The notes below the pieces were generated by a model. The model was not told the DNA's origin. It ran no database searches and worked only from the letters and a program-made list of their open reading frames with translations. A program made the position numbers and the translations under genes. A stretch of 28,088 bases of DNA from CAZRNB01 sp964601355 (lineage in GTDB: Bacteria > Planctomycetota > Phycisphaerae > Sedimentisphaerales > Anaerobacaceae), in the NCBI GenBank assembly GCA_964601355.1, contig CAZRNB010000026.1, positions 1 to 28,088 of the forward strand. The letters run 5' to 3'. This document shows, piece by piece, positions 1 to 7,048 of the stretch; positions within the stretch are counted from its first letter, which is position 1; every line of letters begins with the position of its first letter.

Positions 1-109
1 CCACAGGACACCTCTCGGTGGAAATGACGTTCTGACCTGTTTTCTACAAAGCAATTTCAAAGTTCGTTGTTGCCGATGAACTACGAACGCATAACAATGA
101 ACACATATC
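1..109. repeat. Intergenic repeat segment at window edge
   Basis: Non-coding stretch downstream of the TPM-domain gene. Positions 21-54 match 11823-11856 with three mismatches over 34 bp (GAAATGACGTT followed by ACCTGTTTTC-like sequence and ACAAAGCAA), so this is a copy of a dispersed element. Positions 62-107 carry the word-ladder type of repeat seen elsewhere (GTTCGTTGTT, GAACTACGAAC, AACAATGAACAC). GTTCGT and ACGAAC here can pair as a weak stem that could end the leftward TPM transcript, though no clear T-run follows. Confidence 0.6.
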
Positions 110-916
110 TTACCAACCCCCGCTGGCGCCGCCACCGCCGAATCCGCCGCCCATACCGCCTCCGAATCCGCCGAAGCCACCGCCGAAACTGCCTCCTCCG
201 AATGAGCCGGATCGTCCGTAACCACCATGTCCGCCGTGTCCGCCAAAGCCACCCAGCATAAACGGCAGTAAAAACCACCAGCCCCTTCCTCTGCCAAGAC
301 CGCCAAAAACAATCAGAAAAAAGAATAAAAGAGTTAAAAGACTACAACAAGGCAGGCCACTTATCCCTCGCTTTTGCTGAGCCGGCATGGGCCATATCTT
401 CGGCATACCAGTTAAAGTCGCACCGGCCTGATCAGTGATTTTCTGGATAATCTGTAAATTGGCCTTATAAATTCCCTGGCTGAAGTCACCCTGATTCAGA
501 TACGGAACAAGGATCTCTCTGCCGACTCTGCCGGTATACTGGTCAGTTATAAAACCTTCAAGCCCGTAGCCGACCTCGAACCGATACCTTCTGTCCTTTT
601 TTGCAAGGACGAAGAGCATACCATTGTCTTTGCCCTTTTGGCCGAGCTTCCACTTTGTTGCTAATTCGATTGCGTACTGTTCAACCGGTATCCCGCCGGT
701 TGTATTTACCGTCAGAATGATATATTGAGCGCCGGTCTTTTGTTCTAATTCCTGAAGGATGCCATTTAGAGACTGTTCCTCGGAAGGATTAATTACGTTT
801 GCATAATCCTCGACATAGTGACTCGGCATGGGCAAGTCTGCACCGGCGGCAATGGCCAAGCCGTAACTCGAAACGAAAAAAAGTATGGATGTAAGAATAA
901 AATTTATTCGTTGCAT
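110..916 (-). CDS. TPM-domain (YgcG-like) secreted/membrane protein, Gly-rich tail
   Basis: 268-residue protein. The ATG at 916 is preferred over a start at 943 because it gives a clean signal peptide (MQRINFILTSILFFVSS followed by YGLAIAAG) and lies one base after the upstream gene's TGA stop, indicating translational coupling. Residues about 32-157 are a TPM domain (YVEDYANVINPSEEQ, an LTVNTTGG strand, GKDNGMLFVLAKKDRRYRFE, VGYGLEGFI). A hydrophobic segment (LLTLLFFFLIVFGGLG) follows near residues 187-203, and the rest is Gly/Phe/Ser low-complexity sequence ending in GGGGASGGW. The family is membrane-anchored with its TPM domain outside the cytoplasm and is often paired with LemA; here the partner is instead a nucleotidyltransferase-fold gene. 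TPM domains have been linked to phosphatase activity and to photosystem repair in plants; the role here is unknown. Confidence 0.85.
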   Translation of the reverse strand: MQRINFILTSILFFVSSYGLAIAAGADLPMPSHYVEDYANVINPSEEQSLNGILQELEQKTGAQYIILTVNTTGGIPVEQYAIELATKWKLGQKGKDNGMLFVLAKKDRRYRFEVGYGLEGFITDQYTGRVGREILVPYLNQGDFSQGIYKANLQIIQKITDQAGATLTGMPKIWPMPAQQKRGISGLPCCSLLTLLFFFLIVFGGLGRGRGWWFLLPFMLGGFGGHGGHGGYGRSGSFGGGSFGGGFGGFGGGMGGGFGGGGASGGW

Positions 917-917
917 A

Positions 918-1676
918 TCAAATCTTAAGCTCGTCCACGACAAGGGCTAAATCTCCAACAATTGTATAAACGGACTCGAAAGAGGTCTTTGTCCCTTCAT
1001 CATCCTGCCGGAGCTTTTCATGGTGCCATCTTAAAACTTTTATCAAGGGGTTTATGTCGATGGAAAATACAGCAGCGGTCTTTTCGAAGGTTGGCTGAGC
1101 TTCAGCCGGTCGTTTTGTATCTTTTAGCCACAGCATCGCCCGCAGAAGCGGCGACAAACCTTTAATGGTTGATATAAGGATGTCACGGACGAGCTTGCTG
1201 TTGGCTGCGGATGCAATATAGCCCTGCCGTAACCTGATGAGCATAGCTTTAAGCTCCCGCTCGCACTGAAGACGGACGTTCTTTTTATCAAAGGATAGTG
1301 ACGCGAAAGGGTCGCTGCCTAAAATGGTCTGGTGGGCCAATTGAAAGTCGAGAAATTCTATGCCGAATACGTCGATTGAGCGTTCAATATAGGCCGGCGT
1401 CATAAGCAGGGGGGCTGAGAGTTTTTTCCTGCTAAAAGACTTTGCAAGGCCGGCAATAGCATCGAGAGAAAGCAGGGTTGGTTTGTCGAGGACGAGAACC
1501 GTGTTAATGTCACTTCGGCCGGGCCTGTAATCACTTGTCAAGCTGCTGCCGACCACGGTTATGCTCTGCAGATTGTCACTTAATACCTCAACCAGTTTTT
1601 CAGCAAAATCCTTCAGACTGTCTCTTATTTCCTGTCGGAGAGAATCCAGCATTAGGTTAGTTTCGTTTTCAGCCAT
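918..1676 (-). CDS. Nucleotidyltransferase-fold protein
   Basis: 252-residue cytoplasmic protein. Residues 41-60 carry a polymerase-beta-type nucleotidyltransferase signature: VVGSSLTSDYRPGRSDIN followed by TVLVLDK. The GS pair (residues 43-44) and Asp56 are present, but the second metal-binding Asp of the usual DxD is Asn58 here, so catalysis is uncertain. The rest is mostly helical and resembles the helical substrate-binding region of such proteins. The ATG at 1676 is chosen because the longer reading frame starts only at a TTG (1715) inside an inverted repeat. It sits one base upstream of the TPM gene and almost certainly shares its transcript. No substrate can be named. Confidence 0.7.
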   Translation of the reverse strand: MAENETNLMLDSLRQEIRDSLKDFAEKLVEVLSDNLQSITVVGSSLTSDYRPGRSDINTVLVLDKPTLLSLDAIAGLAKSFSRKKLSAPLLMTPAYIERSIDVFGIEFLDFQLAHQTILGSDPFASLSFDKKNVRLQCERELKAMLIRLRQGYIASAANSKLVRDILISTIKGLSPLLRAMLWLKDTKRPAEAQPTFEKTAAVFSIDINPLIKVLRWHHEKLRQDDEGTKTSFESVYTIVGDLALVVDELKI

Positions 1677-1707
1677 TTTTCTTGCCCTCGATTCTTTACT
1701 AAGAGCC

Positions 1708-1828
1708 TCTAACAAAATGAATGTTTTTATTCTGTATGGCCAGTGAGATTGCTTCGTCGCTACGCTCCTCGCAATGACTAAGACGTAACGTCATTGCGAG
1801 CGAAGCGAAGCAATCTCATTTTGTTAGA
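1708..1828. repeat. Long interrupted palindrome (REP/MITE-like element)
   Basis: Outer arms TCTAACAAAATGA (1708-1720) and TCATTTTGTTAGA (1816-1828) are perfect inverted copies. Inner arms (1745-1778 and 1790-1817) pair GAGATTGCTTCG and CGCAATGAC with CATTGCGAGCGAAGCGAAGC and AATCTC, with a small insertion on the left. The CATTGCGAGCGAAGCGAAGC core resembles a common interspersed palindromic element of bacterial genomes. It contains no ORF of its own. It lies at the 5' end of the nucleotidyltransferase gene, covering a possible upstream TTG start. Confidence 0.8.
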
Positions 1829-2018
1829 AGTTCTAAATTAAAATCCTTGTTACTTTACTCTATTTAAAAGACCACCGCAATCCGTAATTTAATCAAAAGA
1901 AAATGTGGATTTTTGTAAAATTGTAATGCTGCCAAATTGACAGATTTTTAGGCTATTTGCGGCACATAATGGCCGATAATCTCCTTGTTTTTACGCAACT
2001 TTCCCAATCAAAAGAGTC

Positions 2019-2034
2019 TGGCACGAGTTTTGCT
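2019..2034 (+). promoter_or_regulatory. Sigma-54 (RpoN) promoter for hsp20
   Basis: TGGCACGAGTTTTGCT matches the sigma-54 consensus TGGCACG-N4-TTGCW at every defined position. The invariant GG (2020-2021) and GC (2032-2033) have the required spacing. Transcription would start near 2045, leaving a leader of about 65 nt before the ATG at 2111. Sigma-54 promoters need an AAA+ enhancer-binding activator; none is encoded in this window and no clear enhancer site was recognised upstream. Confidence 0.85.
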
Positions 2035-2110
2035 TCTATTCTTTATGAAACGAAAAATATGTGAGAGAAAAACAGAACGAGACAAAAATGAAATGAAAGG
2101 AGGTGTTACT

Positions 2111-2554
2111 ATGGCACTTGTACCTTTTACCAAAAGACCGAGAAATGAGCTTGCAAGACTTCACGACGAGATGGACGACTTGTTTGATAGCTTCTTTAGA
2201 GGCCTCGGCAGACCCCTTACCGGCTACAAAGCCTGGCCTGCGGTAGATATAGCCGACAAGGATGACGCCATCGTGGTAAGGGCTGAAGTCCCCGGCTGCA
2301 AAGCTGAGGATATTGACATCGCCGTCTATGGCAATACGCTGACTATCAGCGGCGAAAAGAAAGAGCTGAAAGAGGAAAAGGAAAAAGGCTATTACCACTC
2401 GGAAAGCGCCTATGGATGCTTCAGACGTGAAATATCTCTTCCCGCAGATGTAGATGAGCATAAAATTGAAGCCGTCTGCAAGGATGGTGTGCTGTCCATA
2501 ACGCTGCCGAAAGCCGAGAAGACAAAGGCTGTCAAGGTCAAAGTTAAAGGATAA
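2111..2554 (+). CDS. Small heat shock protein, Hsp20/alpha-crystallin family
   Basis: 147-residue ATP-independent holdase chaperone. The start at 2111 is set by a strong Shine-Dalgarno (AAAGGAGGT, about 2097-2105) and by the usual N-terminus of the family (MALVPFTKRPRNELARLHDE). Residues about 42-140 form the alpha-crystallin domain: AVDIADKDDAIVVRAEVPG, the GNTLTISGEKK strand, SAYGCFRREISLP, and the C-terminal signature KDGVLSITLPK. A longer in-frame reading from 1985 covers the promoter and is rejected. It is monocistronic, with the sigma-54 promoter upstream and a strong terminator about 100 bp downstream, so expression should depend on a signal-sensing RpoN activator. Confidence 0.95.
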   Translation: MALVPFTKRPRNELARLHDEMDDLFDSFFRGLGRPLTGYKAWPAVDIADKDDAIVVRAEVPGCKAEDIDIAVYGNTLTISGEKKELKEEKEKGYYHSESAYGCFRREISLPADVDEHKIEAVCKDGVLSITLPKAEKTKAVKVKVKG

Positions 2555-2655
2555 CAAAGCTCTTCCCCACCCCAGCGGAGGCGGGGGGGCAGAAGGGGAG
2601 CAACAAGACTTTACTCATTAAAAACGATCCGCCTGAGCGGAGCACTAAATGACGG

Positions 2656-2700
2656 AAAAGGTTCCCGCATTTCGATAGATTTTCAAGCGGGAACCTTTTT
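2656..2700 (+). terminator. Rho-independent terminator after hsp20
   Basis: AAAAGGTTCCCGC (2656-2668) pairs perfectly with GCGGGAACCTTTT (2687-2699), with an 18-nt loop, and runs directly into a T-tract. The 13-bp stem is symmetrical enough to work weakly on the other strand too. Confidence 0.9.
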
Positions 2701-3059
2701 TTATAGTTGAAATTTTGCAAGATTAGGAATAAATTGTCTTACGTATTTACCTGGGGATGGGTGTGTTTCACTTTTTTCAGGATTGAAATAACGTATGCAC
2801 AATGGCGACGTTGATACCTACAGCGTTTTCATGGACGAGCCATAAGAACGAATAACTATACTATTATGTGTGTTTTTTATCGGCCCGTCCCATAAAAGTA
2901 TAAAGTTTTTTAGTTTCCTTTGCCGAATAATAACTAATAGTGGGCATCTGTCGTATTTATATTGAGATCGGAATAGTCCACTGAAAAGAGTGGTTTTTTC
3001 GGACTGTCATTTTTTAGAATTATCCGCCTTTGGCGGAGTTCAGAGCGTGGAGAAGAGCT
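2701..3059 (+). other. Long leader/intergenic region before the ParA fusion gene
   Basis: About 360 bp without a credible ORF. It contains a 9-bp stem with one mismatch (GGACGAGCC at 2833-2841 against GGCCCGTCC at 2882-2890) enclosing an AT-rich 40-nt loop. A terminator-like hairpin follows at 2978-2999, then a small palindrome TCCGCCTTTGGCGGA (about 3023-3037). Short TCCGCC...GGCGGA palindromes also occur near 2628-2641. No known riboswitch class was recognised. Promoters were not identified with confidence. Confidence 0.4.
2978..2999 (+). terminator. Possible attenuator/terminator in the ParA leader
   Basis: CCACT (2978-2982) pairs with AGTGG (2989-2993), followed at once by six T residues. 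An outer AGTCC...GGACT pairing (about 2975-2979 and 3000-3005) could compete with it. The stem is short, so termination would be weak; its place 60 nt before the ATG suggests either attenuation of the ParA fusion or the end of a small upstream RNA. Confidence 0.35.
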
Positions 3060-4349
3060 ATGAGGACGATAGCGGTCGTAAATCAAAAGGGAGGTTGTGG
3101 AAAGACAACGGTTGCGATTAATCTGGCAAGCGCCTTGGCTGAGATCGGCAAAAGAGTCCTGCTGGTCGATATGGACCCGCAGGCCCACTGTGCTGTTGGG
3201 CTTGCCGTGCCAGAGGAGCAGATTGAGCTGAGCATTTACGATGTGCTGATCAGCAAAAGCAGAAACGAGCCGTTAAGGCTTACGGAAATACTCTGGCAAA
3301 TCAGCGACAAATTAGAGTTGGCGCCGGCCAGTATTGACCTGTCTGCCTTCGAGCAGCAAATGGCCAATCTTCCCGAACGCGAATGCAGCCTTAAAAACGT
3401 TCTGGACGAGGTAAAAAATGAATACGACTGCACAATCGTCGATTGCCCACCGGCTGTGAGCTTATTGACCTTCAACGCCCTAAGAGCATCAAACAACGTT
3501 ATCGTTCCGGTAGAGACCGGCTATTTTGCCCTGCACGGGCTTAGCAAACAGCTCGAAACCTTGAGCATCCTCTGTAAGCGATGCAGCCAGAGCGTTCAGG
3601 TTAATGTTTTAGCCAGCATGTATGATATTCGCACAAAGATGGGCAGAGAAATCCTGGCTGAATTGCGGGCCCACTTCGGCGATAAGATGTTCAGAACAGT
3701 CATTAACTTCAACACCAAGCTCAAGGAAGCATCCAGTTTTGGCCAGCCCATCAACGAATATGACCCGTCCAGCAAGGGCCAGAGAGATTTCCGCTCGCTT
3801 GCCGAGGAGATTATCAGCTTCGGCGTAAGGCAGCAGCACCGCCAGATCGTCAGCTCTTTGGCCGACCAGCTTGATTCAATAAGTGTGGAGGCTTCTGAGC
3901 TGCTTAAGGAGAAAAAGCTTGAGCCAAAATCCCGGCTGGCCCCTCAGGGACAAGCTCCGCGGCTCGAGCAGGAATCAGATATCGAGCAGCTTTTAACGGT
4001 CGAGGATAATCCGCAGTTTGCGGGCCAAAAATCAACTCTTTCCAACACCAACGCCAAGCTTTCTGATTACTACGGCGTCAGCCAGATAGATGATGCCATG
4101 GTATTCGTCACGCTATATCCGCGTGCGAGCAACGTGCAGATAGCGGGTGACTTTAACAACTGGCAGCCGATCAAGACTCCTATGCAAAGGATCGGCGATA
4201 GCGGCATTTGGCAAACAAAATTGAAGCTGCCGCAGGGCAAATATCGCTACCGCCTCGTAGTTGACGGCCAATGGCAGCAGGACCCATACAACGAGGTGAC
4301 CGAGGTAAATCCCTTTGGCGAATATAACTCAATCGTTGAAGTGAAATAA
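3060..4349 (+). CDS. ParA/MinD-like ATPase fused to an AMPK-type glycogen-binding domain
   Basis: 429-residue fusion. Residues 1-240 are a ParA/Soj deviant-Walker ATPase: MRTIAVVNQKGGCGKTT (signature lysine in KGGCGKTT), VLLVDMDPQAH (Walker A'), CTIVDCPPAVSLL (Walker B), VPVETGYFALHGLSK. Residues about 250-340 form a charged, probably flexible linker. Residues about 347-429 match the AMPK1_CBM/CBM48 fold: VQIAGDFNNWQP, LPQGKYRYRLVVDGQW, QDPYNEV, FGEYNSIVEVK. ParA ATPases dimerise on ATP and position DNA or protein cargo; the CBM fold binds glycogen-like alpha-glucans. No ParB or centromere-like repeat is next to it, so it is an orphan ParA rather than a standard segregation locus. The ATG at 3060 is chosen over an in-frame TTG at 3030 because the protein then begins at the conserved MRTIAVVNQKGG strand. 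Glycogen-granule positioning is a speculative role. Confidence 0.9.
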   Translation: MRTIAVVNQKGGCGKTTVAINLASALAEIGKRVLLVDMDPQAHCAVGLAVPEEQIELSIYDVLISKSRNEPLRLTEILWQISDKLELAPASIDLSAFEQQMANLPERECSLKNVLDEVKNEYDCTIVDCPPAVSLLTFNALRASNNVIVPVETGYFALHGLSKQLETLSILCKRCSQSVQVNVLASMYDIRTKMGREILAELRAHFGDKMFRTVINFNTKLKEASSFGQPINEYDPSSKGQRDFRSLAEEIISFGVRQQHRQIVSSLADQLDSISVEASELLKEKKLEPKSRLAPQGQAPRLEQESDIEQLLTVEDNPQFAGQKSTLSNTNAKLSDYYGVSQIDDAMVFVTLYPRASNVQIAGDFNNWQPIKTPMQRIGDSGIWQTKLKLPQGKYRYRLVVDGQWQQDPYNEVTEVNPFGEYNSIVEVK

Positions 4350-4352
4350 AAA

Positions 4353-4436
4353 GAGGGATCGGGTTTCGGGGATCGGGGATCAGGGATCGGTCAGGTTTTA
4401 GCCGGAAATGCTGACCCCTGACATCTGATCCCTGAA
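4353..4436. repeat. GGGATC-rich inverted/direct repeat
   Basis: Contains several GGGATC or GGGGATC words in tandem (4355-4390). TCAGGGATC (4380-4388) is an exact inverted copy of GATCCCTGA (4427-4435), and an inner GGTCAGG/CCTGAC pairing is possible. It could fold into a hairpin just after the ParA fusion gene, but there is no T-run. It is better classed as one of the degenerate word repeats common in this window. Confidence 0.55.
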
Positions 4437-4489
4437 TTGAAATTGGGGGATAACCGAGTATGAGCGGATAAAATCTGCAAGCTGGTATA

Positions 4490-5155
4490 ATGAGTGCCCG
4501 CAGCACATTCTCGTCAAGATGCCCACTCGTACCCGTTTCACGAGTAACACGAGTACGGGTAACGGCACATGGGATTGTAGCAATCATCCTTTTAATTACA
4601 GGATTTTATGATCCCGCTTTTGCTGTCCCAGCATATACTTATGGCAGCGAGTGTAACCTGCCAATTCCCGCTGACTCAAACAGCAGCAAGGGATTCATGC
4701 GAGACGCGGTCATAGAAATCCCAAATCATTTAACTATCAAAGACCTTGATATTGGCATTGATATAAGCCACAGCCAGGTATTTGACCTGCAGATTTTTCT
4801 GGAAAGTCCTTCCGGCACAAAAGTGTGCCTGAATATGTATGACATTGATGAATATTTCCAGGGCGAAGATTACATGAATATCATATTTGACGATGAAGCT
4901 AATATTCCCATCGCCGAGGCTGGACAACAATTTATAGGCCGGTTTAAGCCAAAGGACCCGCTGTCAGCCTTTGACGGCGAAGACGCTTTCGGCCTTTGGC
5001 GGCTGCAAATATATGATGCTTATTACGCCGACACAGGCAGCTTAAATAATTTCAGTATTGTTGTCACGGTTATTGAGCCGGCTACGGCGATACTCTTGAT
5101 GGCTGGCGTTGTCTTAGCCCTTTTCCTGCGGCCTCGCCGAATAACATACCGATAG
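4490..5155 (+). CDS. Secreted P-domain protein with PEP-CTERM sorting signal
   Basis: 221 residues. A signal segment (GIVAIILLITGFYDPAFA, residues about 28-45) follows an unusually long basic N-terminus. Residues about 60-195 form a proprotein-convertase P (Homo B) domain: MRDAVIEIPNHLTIKDLDIG, FDLQIFLESPSGTKVCL, DPLSAFDGEDAFGLWRLQI, DTGSLNNFSIVV. The C-terminus IEPATAILLMAGVVLALFL plus RPRR is a PEP-CTERM-type tail (motif, hydrophobic helix, basic end), predicting exosortase-dependent sorting to the surface. P domains normally accompany subtilisin-like S8 peptidases; no catalytic domain is present here. The first 28 codons contain a small repeat array (see findings), so the start is uncertain although no other usual start codon lies in that stretch. 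The stop lies nine bases before the assembly gap. Confidence 0.8.
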   Translation: MSARSTFSSRCPLVPVSRVTRVRVTAHGIVAIILLITGFYDPAFAVPAYTYGSECNLPIPADSNSSKGFMRDAVIEIPNHLTIKDLDIGIDISHSQVFDLQIFLESPSGTKVCLNMYDIDEYFQGEDYMNIIFDDEANIPIAEAGQQFIGRFKPKDPLSAFDGEDAFGLWRLQIYDAYYADTGSLNNFSIVVTVIEPATAILLMAGVVLALFLRPRRITYR

Positions 5156-5164
5156 TGCGTGCCG
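5110..5164 (+). repeat. 55-bp duplicated gap flank, left copy
   Basis: Identical over all 55 bases to 5265-5319 on the other side of the N gap. It contains the last codons and stop of the P-domain gene. It looks like an unmerged contig overlap, not a biological duplication. Confidence 0.95.
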
Positions 5165-5264
5165 NNNNNNNNNNNNNNNNNNNNNNNNNNNNNNNNNNNN
5201 NNNNNNNNNNNNNNNNNNNNNNNNNNNNNNNNNNNNNNNNNNNNNNNNNNNNNNNNNNNNNNNN
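5165..5264. other. Scaffold gap (100 N)
   Basis: Exactly 100 undetermined bases, the conventional size for a gap of unknown length. Reading frames across it are artefacts. Confidence 0.99.
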
Positions 5265-5319
5265 TGTCTTAGCCCTTTTCCTGCGGCCTCGCCGAATAAC
5301 ATACCGATAGTGCGTGCCG
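5265..5319 (+). repeat. 55-bp duplicated gap flank, right copy
   Basis: Exact copy of 5110-5164. If the two copies are one overlap, the true sequence runs from the end of the P-domain gene straight into CAAGGCATGCTG at 5320 with no missing DNA. Confidence 0.95.
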
Positions 5320-5717
5320 CAAGGCATGCTGTGCGTTTAACCCTGCCATCACTATGGCGGGGTATGTCTTGGGGGTTCATTTGACTCAATTTATTAATGG
5401 GTTTTAAGCAACATGGGGGGATTATTTACCGACCCGGCAACGATTAAGCACCGCTTTCTGTCTTCTGTACTCTGTATTCTGCTCTTAATCCTTAATCTCA
5501 ACATCTCTATCAGGCATCTTCCCTCTGCTTGCGATCTTCCTCTCCAAACTTCCCCGCGGGAACTCCTGCTATCCTTATTGCACGCAATATTATGAAGTTT
5601 ACTCCAGCGCCCTATGTGCTGTGTGTTTTGTGCTATTGATACCTGTGTCCCCCGTTTTTTTCATCGACTCACCAAGACTCTCGCAGACTTCGACCAGTTC
5701 CGCCGTCTTTAGTTGGT
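5320..5717. other. Intergenic region with word-ladder repeats
   Basis: About 400 bp between convergent genes. A stem (CCCTGCCAT at 5341-5349 with ATGGCGGGG, 8 of 9 pairs) follows the P-domain gene and may act as a weak terminator. Positions 5455-5520 hold degenerate words such as TCTGTCTTCTGTACTCTGTA and TTAATCCTTAATCTC, like those in other spacers. A short reading frame (5413-5595) runs through this repeat and has no recognisable protein character. No RNA gene was seen. Confidence 0.5.
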
Positions 5718-7046
5718 CTAGTTCACATCCTCTCGTCTGAATAATGAATTCTGTTCCACATTAGGGACCATCACATAGCGAGTCGGCTTTGCCAGTTTCT
5801 TGATGAGCCCTCGCTTTGTAGCCTCCTTAATCCATTGGTTTAACTGAGTCTTCTGTATGTCCAACTCTGCTGATAAATCGGCTATCGTACGCGGTTGTTT
5901 TAAAGCATCACAGAGAAGGAGCAAAACGTTTTCAAGATTTGCTCGTGCCGATACTTCCGGTAAATATCTGCCCATGCAAGTTTCACCTGTCTCCCCGATC
6001 ATGCTCATCGGTTCAGATACAACAGACACCTTTTCCTGATTGGCGGTGGTAAACAGATTTTGCTGAATTGCGGCCACGGAAACAATTGCGCTGCGTGCAG
6101 CCTCCGCCAAAAGCTCTGGCAAAGGTTTTTGCCACGGTCGGCCCGGAAATGGCAGGCCGCCTTTTTTGATCAGTTCCCTATTCCCCTTAGGCATGTTCTC
6201 ATGCAGACGCACAAATACCGGCACATGGTTGTCTCGCCTGAGTTCCTCGACCGCGCCTTCCCAAGTTCCGCCTTTCTGATAATCAGCGATCACAACAAGT
6301 GCATAGTTACTCAAGGCATATATGCACTTATTACGGTTCATCGCGTTGCCAACATTCCATCCTGCTTCCGGATAATAGGGCGAAACCAGTGCAAGCCGTT
6401 GGATTCGAACAGCCTCACGGACCTCCTGACGCAACGATGTTCTTAACAAACTGTCGGCCATTACGCCGACCACCATCCCTCCCGCCTCCAAAGCCGCACC
6501 CATGGCAATCTGGTCTATCCCTCTGGCGCCGCCTGAGATGATACATATTCCTTGCATGGCCGTGTGCCTTGACACATCCGCAGCAAAATCTGAACTATCG
6601 TGGTCTATGTTTCTGGATCCCACCACCGCCAGTCCTCCGTCATCAAGAAGCCGTCGCTCCCCAATCCCGTACAAAATGGGAGGCGCTTGAATTTTCAGAT
6701 GATCTCGCAAACGTCGCGGATAATCAGCATCACTTCGGCAGACCACCCACACTCCCTTGTTCGTCCATCGTTCCAGGGCAAACGCCATTTCCGCACCGCG
6801 GGCCAATAACCACTCGCAACGGGCCGGATCCATGCCTGTCGGATGTTCATTTTTCAATGTTTCGAGTGCCGTTCCTGTCACCAAATCCGCAGGATGGTAC
6901 TTGTGACTATTCAACCAAGCTGCTATTCGGTTGTACTCAGATAATGACATCGGAACATTGTCATCCTTTTTCCTTTCGCCGAAAAAACCGCACAACAGTA
7001 GAATAGCCTTGGCATCTTCAGATAACTTTAATATATCCATGCACAT
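5718..7046 (-). CDS. DprA/Smf-like DNA-processing protein (SLOG/Rossmann fold)
   Basis: 442-residue protein. The ATG at 7046 is chosen because it begins two bases after the RecQ-PRTase stop and follows GTTAGGT; a longer frame to 7139 would overlap that gene by 91 bp. The N-terminal third is helical. The DprA Rossmann domain follows: ILYGIGERRLLDDGGLAVVG then SRN, ICIISGGARGIDQIAMGAAL (family form usually SGxARGID), and ASNYALVVIADYQKGGTWEG-like sequence. A C-terminal winged helix is visible (ENVLLLLCDALKQPRTIADL, then SAELDIQKTQLNQWIKEA). DprA proteins load RecA on incoming single-stranded DNA in transformation; SLOG-fold relatives also occur in nucleotide-signalling immunity systems. Its link to a RecQ-PRTase fusion suggests a dedicated DNA-processing or defence role rather than generic competence. 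Confidence 0.85.
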   Translation of the reverse strand: MCMDILKLSEDAKAILLLCGFFGERKKDDNVPMSLSEYNRIAAWLNSHKYHPADLVTGTALETLKNEHPTGMDPARCEWLLARGAEMAFALERWTNKGVWVVCRSDADYPRRLRDHLKIQAPPILYGIGERRLLDDGGLAVVGSRNIDHDSSDFAADVSRHTAMQGICIISGGARGIDQIAMGAALEAGGMVVGVMADSLLRTSLRQEVREAVRIQRLALVSPYYPEAGWNVGNAMNRNKCIYALSNYALVVIADYQKGGTWEGAVEELRRDNHVPVFVRLHENMPKGNRELIKKGGLPFPGRPWQKPLPELLAEAARSAIVSVAAIQQNLFTTANQEKVSVVSEPMSMIGETGETCMGRYLPEVSARANLENVLLLLCDALKQPRTIADLSAELDIQKTQLNQWIKEATKRGLIKKLAKPTRYVMVPNVEQNSLFRREDVN

Positions 7047-7048
7047 AC

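Noticed and set aside
67..278. Arg-rich reading frames on both strands over the TPM gene tail
   Set aside because: They are shadows of the Gly-rich repeat codons (GGC/GGA read in other frames), with no protein features or ribosome sites.
1985..2110. N-terminal extension of hsp20
   Set aside because: It spans the sigma-54 promoter, lacks family similarity, and a strong ribosome site points to the ATG at 2111.
3060..4349. Standard ParAB plasmid or chromosome partition locus
   Set aside because: No ParB gene or parS-like palindromes adjacent, and the ParA carries a glycogen-binding domain.
5082..5389. Reading frames across the N gap
   Set aside because: They exist only because Ns are translated as X; the gap is an assembly artefact.
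5413..5595. 60-residue ORF in the spacer
   Set aside because: It runs through word-ladder repeats (TCTGTACTCTGTATTCTG), has no ribosome site and no recognisable fold.
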